From Thamnaconus septentrionalis (Eukaryota > Chordata > Actinopteri > Tetraodontiformes > Monacanthidae): a DNA stretch of 64,000 nucleotides. The DNA lies in the NCBI GenBank assembly GCA_009823395.1, contig CM020504.1, positions 25,170,540-25,234,539 of the forward strand, written 5' to 3'. Below are positions 26,854 through 64,000 of this stretch, in pieces (the first letter of the stretch is position 1; every line of letters starts with the position of its first letter). The position numbers and the translations under genes are program-made. Under the pieces are notes generated by a model. The model was given only the letters and a program-made list of their open reading frames with translations, made no database searches and was not told where the DNA came from.

Positions 26854-29800
26854 CACTGGCGGCCGCTGTGTCTGCTGTGGCCACCTCTGGAGCGGCCGCC
26901 ACATATGTTTCTGTGGCGGCCGGTGGGAGAGGGGGCGGCGCCGAGGGCTCAATGCCTCATCCCTTGATGAGATTTGGCGTCTAAAGCGGCACACTGACCG
27001 TTCACCTAATTCCTCGCGCGGTGACAGCTGGGCCTCGGTGCCAAACACGACTTGTGTGAGCTCAACCCCACGCCGAAATGGAAGAGAACCCTCCCGCAAA
27101 TGGAGCTGAGGGGAGCGGGAGACTTTTTTTTTTTTTTTTCCCCAGCTGGCCAGAGTGAGTGAGCGAGTGAGTGAGCGAGTCGGGAGCGAGCAGGTGAGCT
27201 GGGAGGGGGAGGGGCTGCGTGAAGCTGTGTTTCTCTAAAGTTGTGTTAGCGCCGCGCTGACGGGAAATGGGTTGCCTTCCTAGCAGCCTGATTTAAAGGA
27301 TGTGAAATTACTCTCTGTTACTCTCGCATACGAAAGTTGCACATGGGGACATGTGTTCTTCTTCCTGTCGAGCCTAAAGCGTACAGGAAGTGATGTAACT
27401 CGCCGCGGCTTTTGTTCTCTGTTGTGATATTCTGCCCTCCCTAACAGTTGGTCACCACCTAAAACCAGTTTCAGATGCGTGGTGGTAACCTGAGTTGTCT
27501 TTAGCTTCTTCAATTTCCCAGCTGTCCTCTTTGTTATATTCATTGGTTTAAATGAAAATGGAAATGTTCTTGTGAAACTCAGTGTTTAGTTCCCTTGTCA
27601 ATTGAATTGCAGTCTGGAATTTATGTTTAATGGTTTATTCATTCATAGTATTTCCATCCAGGAGTCTTGTATTTTATTTAAACATGCTATTGGCTTCCCT
27701 GTTTTCTTTTTAGACTATTGACTTGTTATATTTATAAGAATAGCAGAGAATCCCCACCCCTTGAATTATCATTCGTACTTCAGATGCACAGAACCAAAGT
27801 GTTACTGCGACATCAGTTTTTCATGCAGCGGACCGTCACTCTCGCTGCTGTACTGCGCCTCCGGCCCTCAAGTCGCTCAACCTTTCTTTCGGGAGAAAAG
27901 ACTGGGGTGTCGTCCCGGCCGCTGAGCCACTGGCAGTGGAGACGTCCACGCACGGCTGGAATGACCACTTTGACTGAGCAGCTGCGTCTGGGTGCCGCTG
28001 TCTGGCCTCTGGGCTCACAAAGAAGTGTAGAGATAAGTGTCTTTGCGTGGCCCGCCTGCCCTTGCCTGGTCCTGACCATGATACGGTTAAGTGTTGAACA
28101 GCACCTGTCTTCCTGTCTTTGTGTTGCCAGCTTGTTTATGGTTGTGAACGCCACGGAGGAAAGGACTTGTTAACCACTATTTACGCAACAAGAGCGAGTG
28201 GCCCCCAGCAGACGGCGTCAGCGTTCCCAGCGGGGAGAAGTGGAGCTCCAAGGAAGGCTAATAGACTTTAGCGCGGTGTCGTGCTAATCATGACTTTTGG
28301 CTCACTACCATGAGAAGTGGGTTGCCCTAACCGATAATCCCTCTCCGCTACCCACAAGGGAAGTTGGCATTGATGGTTGGAGTTGAGTGAAGTTATAATC
28401 AGCGGCGCCTTTTGGCTTCGGATGAACTCAAATTCTCAAAGACGTGGTCGCTCACAATTGCTGACAAAGGGCAACGCTTTAGAAGTCCTTTCAGAAACAA
28501 AGCCCAGTTGTTGCACAACTTGAATTTCCTGTCAGGATTGCAAGCGTTGCGCGTGTCGTCTTGTCGGCCTCGAAGCTCTCCGCTCGAATTCTCATTTGTC
28601 GTCTCGAGCTGCAGGACGTGAAATTTGTTTGTCAGCAGAGATGATGGAGATGGTGTACGAGCAGTCAACGGCGGACGAGAGGAAAATAAACAGGTGGACC
28701 AACCAGTTTGCGTATTTTTAATATTTAAACTAAGACTGAAATAAAAACGGATCCTGTGGTTTACACTGCGCAGTGCGTGTACGTCGTCTGTTGCCACTTT
28801 GTCGCGTTCTATTTTTCATGCTTGAGTTCACCGATTATGAAATGCCCACATTGCCCTGCAAATGTGAGTGAGCAAACAAACAATGCACCCTACCTTCTAC
28901 CCTCCAGACCACAGTGTGATGTGGTCACGTTCTGCCAGAGGCCAAACCTCTTTTGTTTTGTTTCTCTCTCTCTAATCTGCACCATTTTCTGTGCGCGACG
29001 CTAAGCCAGTAGCTCACAGGCTAGGCTAGCAGCAGCCACTTAGCTCAAAGCCACTTTATTTGCTTTGTGCATTGGCGTCGCTGCGACGCCTCTTGTGGGG
29101 TTTGTGTACACTGTGCGTTATTTGAGGAAGTAGAGGGAAGAAGGAAGTGTTGCTAGTACGCATGTGTGCGTGTGTGTGGTTCATCTGTGGCGCGGCAGCG
29201 GCAACTCTGCCACTTAGGAACCCGACATGCACAGCGTTCACAAGCACGCTTCCGGCTCCATGGGAACGATGACACTTCAGCGTTCTAGACTCTAGAAGCA
29301 CAAACCTAGAAATCTCACTGCAGATGCAGAGTTTCCTCAGCGGCGAGGCCGGCAGTAGCTGAGCATCTCCTGTTCTTGATAAATAATCCAGAAATCATGG
29401 AGGAAGTGGTTGGGTAGGAAAGACAGTTGGGTGGGCGGGGGGGTAGGCAGCGTGAGTGCAGTAGGGGTGGATGACTGGAGCAGTGGAAGTTGGCCCAGGT
29501 GTTTTATGGCCATGCGTAGCAGCAACACGCCGCTCCCTCCCAGCCCCACTCTCAACTGCATTCTTGGGTCCAAAGGAAAAACGCCATCTCCTCGTCTGCC
29601 TGGACGGATTGATTGCCTTGGCTGCTTTCACACTTAAGGTGACCTGATAAGAGCCGCTGTGGATTTTTATTGCACCGGTGAAATATTCCCCGCTTGTTTC
29701 TCTTCTCGGGACAGATGACTTTGTAGTTTTAAATCCTCAGGGAGTAGCTGTTAAAATTCATTGAGGTTGTGTTTTTTTTTTTCTGTCAGTTTCATAAAGA

Positions 29801-31294
29801 GAGAGAGAGAAATGGATCGAGTCATATTTTCTCAGCCTCTCATACACCTCAGTGGATCACTTGGTTCCTCGCAGCACAGCCTCTCCAAAGTTCTCGGTCA
29901 AACTGCTTCAACTTGCCGTCGCTCTGCCGCCGCCGCCTCGTCGCGGCCGAGACGAGATTCTGCGACGGCGAGTTCGATGCCTTGGACGGCGCAAATTTCC
30001 AAGAAATGTCCCCCCCCCCGTCCATTCACGTGTGGTTATTTTCCAGAGCGTTGGAGAGGAAGGCACCTCGAAGGGGCCCAGCGAGGCTGTTGATTGACTC
30101 GCTGTGCGAGTCACAAATACCGACTGACTACCGACTGCTGTACGTGAAAGATCTCCTGCCTGTTGGCTGGATGGCAGCTGTTGCTGTTCAAACAAAGTTG
30201 CATCTGCTTGGGCCTTTTGTTCTAATACACACTCGTATGCACACACCCACACAAACACACACAATGACCCTGAGTGTGTGTTGGAAAAGAAAGAGGCTCT
30301 TTTGTTTGGTGGTAAAATGGGGTTGGGGGAGGGGCCTGGTGGGGCATTGCTAATTTGAAGTGTGTGTCTGTGGGTGTGTGAATGTAAAGGGCTATTTCTA
30401 TTGTGGTATGTTGGGTCGCCCCCCCCCACCACCACATCACTGTTGGTAAGAACTGCTTAACTTTATTTTTTCTTTTTTTTTTTACATTAACCGTACTTAT
30501 ACCATCCATACGTTTTGCCTTTTCAACAAGTAAAAATGCATCAGAAAATTGTGTAATGATTTGCTGCTTCACGTATGACCTGTAACGTCAGTAATTTTTA
30601 GTCGTCGTAATACACGTTACGTACACAGCGGTGAATAGAGTAACAAGATTTGAAAGGGACAAAGTAAACAAGAAATGGCGCTTTTCAGTCATAAGTGAAT
30701 GAATGTCCGGTTTTGAAGTTGAAAACGGTGAATTTTCCCAAGTAACTTTCAGACATTAATGTTTTTGTGAACCGGCTTGTAATTGTAAAGCGGACTTCTC
30801 CTTGACATCCACATGATTAATTAGAGCCCTGCCGTCAAGTCGGTGGCTTTGCTGAAAGGAAGAAACACATTGGGACCGATCGCCATCGCATGGACCCTAC
30901 ACACACACACACACACACACGCCCATTTTTGAATCACCCACACTTAAAGTGGTGCATTGTCATTTGAGCGCCGCAGCAGAAACGGCCAATCGCCCATTGC
31001 AGTGTCGAGAGACGTTTTAAAGCAGGCATTGTTTCGGTCTAGCCCACTAAAACTCTGGCCTCCAGTCTGATTGATTGAGCCATTGCACTTGGTATGCGCA
31101 AAACAGTCACACAAAGACCACCCTGAATGGATTGTCTCAGTATGGCAACCAGTAGGTTCTGGTGTGCTCCATCTGTGGTGCGAGCGTGATCTCGCCCAAG
31201 TAAGGTGTGCATTCCTGTTGTCGGAGTGAAGCGGCGTCCACAGACTGCAACTCAGCCATGACTACACGTGCATTCAGAAAGGACTCGCTTTCTG

Positions 31295-32216
31295 CGCATT
31301 TTGTCACAGCTTTATTCCAAAATTCTCCACACGACACCCGATGAAGACAACGCAATAACAGATTTTTGCAAATGTATTGAAAATAGACAAAAAAAACCTA
31401 AGAATTCAATGGTCGTAAGTATTCGCAGCCCTTGCCATGAAGCTTGAAATTGGGCTCAGGTACATCCTGCTTCCACTGATCATCCTTGAGATGTTTCTGC
31501 AGCGTAATTAGAGTCCACCTATCGCCAATGAATTTGGTTGGTGATTATTTGGAAGGACGCACACGTGTCCAATGCGAGTCCCGACTGTTGACATTCAGAG
31601 CACAAACCAAGCAGGAAGACAACGGAACCGCTTGTAGATCTCTGATACGGGATCGTCTCGTGGCACAAATCTGTGGAAGGAAACAGCAAAAATTCCGGCT
31701 GCTTCGAAGGTCCCAATAGTGATTCCAAAAGTCAGGAACCGCTGGGACCCTTCCTGGCGCTGGCCGGCCATCCATACTGAGCATTCTGGAGAGAAGGACC
31801 TCAGTCGGGAAGGTGACCAAGAACCCGATGGTCACTCTGTCTGAGCTCCAGAACCTTCCAGAGGGACGAGCATCTCTGCTGCAGTCTATCAGTCAGGCCT
31901 GTAGGGTAGAGAGGGCAGAAGGAAGCCACTCCTCCGCCACACGGAAGCCCATCTGAAGTTCCCCAAGAAGCACCTGAAGGACTCTCAGACCGTGAGAAAC
32001 AGAATTCTCTGGTCTAATGAGACGGAGACTGAACTCTTTGGTGTGAATGCCGGGCGTCATGTTTGGAGGAAACCAGGGCACCATTCATCACTACTAGTCC
32101 AGCACCGTCCATCCCAACTGTAAAGCGTTGGAATTGTATCCGTTTTGGAATAAGGCTGTAAAATTGCAAAATGTGGAAAAAGCAGAGTGCTGCAAATACT
32201 TTTTGGATGCACTGTA
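31295..32216 (+). pseudogene. Decayed Tc1/mariner-type transposon
   Basis: The 5' part has the long inverted-repeat sequence of fish Tc1 elements (CACAGCTTTATTCCAAAATT and AAGTATTCGCAGCCC). The body keeps pieces of transposase coding sequence, such as GGTGACCAAGAACCCGATGG and CACCTGAAGGACTCTCAGAC, with frame breaks and stops. The 3' end is AAATACTTTTTGGATGCACT then GTA. The 5' terminus is lost. No intact protein can be read and the element is presumably inactive. Confidence 0.8.
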
Positions 32217-33123
32217 CGTCCTGCAAATTCAGTCTGTGTACTCTTCACTAATTCCACAGTAGTGATGGGCGTTACCAAAGTTATTTGTGGTGGATCATCC
32301 AAAAAAAAATTCTCCAGTGAGAATTTGTCATTTAGCGATAGTGTTGATAAAACTCCCGCCGTTTACCTGTTTGCGTTTGTGACGTGCTCACAGCCTAGAA
32401 ACTCTGGTGTAGAACAGTGACAAGGTCACAGTGCTCCTCTGGCCTTGGCGCTAGTAGGAGGTGGGTTTGGCCACCGCGTGGAGCCCGACAATTAAATCAC
32501 ACAAAAAAGAAAAGTTGCAATGTCACCCTGGTGAGAGCCTCGTAGCATCTAAAATCCTGAACGCCGGGCCGTGCGTGTGCTGTTTTTCAGTGAGATGGCG
32601 TATTTAGCGAATAAACGTGTTTGATTAGAGTCCCAGCAGTTTAGCAATGCTATATGTAGCTAGATATAGTAGCTTGGACGATGGAAGGAGAGTGCAGTGT
32701 AATTCCAAGACAATGAAGCTCCATTGTTGTTTTGTTGATTGTCATTTTTATCGTTGGTACAATGGAATGGAAGAACTCATTGTGATCCCCATCTCCCCCC
32801 CCCACACACACACACACACACCTCCTGTCCCCATGACAATCATTTTTGGAATGTTCCCCCACTACACATTAAGATTAAGAACTGTTTATTTATAAAAAAA
32901 TTTTTTTTTGCTAGTTGCTTTTGTCAACCGACAATGATTGTTCAATGCAATGCACCTAAAGCGCACCAGTGCAAATGTAGTAAATAAATGATAAATTGTT
33001 ATGAAGTGCAAATCTGAAAAAGTTATGAATGGAAGAAAAAAAAAAACAATAAGGAATTGAACTACCGCTACTCTATCTGGAACAATCCTCTAATTTTCAC
33101 TTTTTTTTTATCTTTTCTTCCAG

Positions 33124-33238
33124 GAGCCCTAATGAGGACGATGGAGTAGCACACTCCCAGTAAGCTGAGTAGCTCCTCACTGCACAACACCTCCCTTGAT
33201 CCAGTCCCAACCATCTTTGGGCTCCCCCACACGCGGCC
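33124..33238 (+). other. chd7: chd7 5' UTR part of the first coding exon
   Basis: Lies between the acceptor TTTTCTTCCAG (ending 33123) and the start codon. It contains a six-codon upstream ORF with a stop (33132-33149). The main ATG has a favourable context, GCGGCCATGG. Confidence 0.75.
33132..33149 (+). promoter_or_regulatory. Short upstream ORF in the chd7 leader
   Basis: ATG AGG ACG ATG GAG TAG encodes MRTME and a stop, 90 bases before the chd7 ATG. It could reduce or tune initiation. Its first ATG lacks a G at +4 only if A is counted, and the context is weak compared with the main start. Confidence 0.5.
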
Positions 33239-63919
<30,681 letters not shown>

Positions 63920-64000
63920 TAATAGTCACACGAAGGCGTTAATGTTGCGTGGACCAGACGTCTTCTCTTCCAAAGCCTTTTGTTGACTGTATCTGAATTG

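Noticed and set aside
27718..28173. 151-residue open frame in chd7 intron 1
   Set aside because: No recognisable domain and no typical codon pattern; probably chance.
31295..32216. Active Tc1 transposase
   Set aside because: Stops and frame breaks throughout and a missing 5' end; no intact frame.

Overview
The window is vertebrate nuclear DNA, most likely from a teleost fish. It has GT-AG introns, very dense CA/GT and CT microsatellites, many small TA-flanked MITEs, hAT-type and Tc1-type relics, and two split genes whose exons can be read directly. The gene order rab2a then chd7, both on the + strand, is the same as RAB2A-CHD7 in human 8q12. I cannot name the species.

Layout. 1-3055 is the end of a rab2a intron. 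The last two coding exons of rab2a are 3056-3124 and 7670-7765, followed by a long 3' UTR with clustered AATAAA signals up to about 10.6 kb. 10.6-14.9 kb is gene-free intergenic DNA with two hAT-type repeats. 14.9-17.6 kb is a GC- and CpG-rich block that is the probable chd7 promoter and 5' non-coding exon region, preceded by a tandem duplication. From there to 33123 is a repeat-filled first intron. The start codon of chd7 is at 33239. Its coding exons run to 63917 and cover the Q/P/G-rich N terminus, a Lys-rich acidic region, both chromodomains and the first SNF2 ATPase lobe (GKT Walker A, DEAH box, LTGTPLQN). The rest of the gene lies beyond the window.

Function. Rab2a is a prenylated small GTPase of ER-Golgi and late endosomal traffic. 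Chd7 is a nuclear ATP-dependent chromatin remodeller, the CHARGE syndrome gene in humans. The two are neighbours, with no functional link that the sequence shows.

Points worth attention. An extra intron splits what is a single exon in human CHD7. An apparent one-base frameshift sits in a GCA/GAG tract of exon 3. Exon 10 has a (TG)n acceptor and a GC donor. A 13-glycine run sits inside the ATPase core. About 15 copies of one MITE family are present, several carrying a TCACGTGA motif. One MITE is inserted inside another, and there is a three-ended palindromic element. I found no clearly novel system. Most other long open frames are translated microsatellites.
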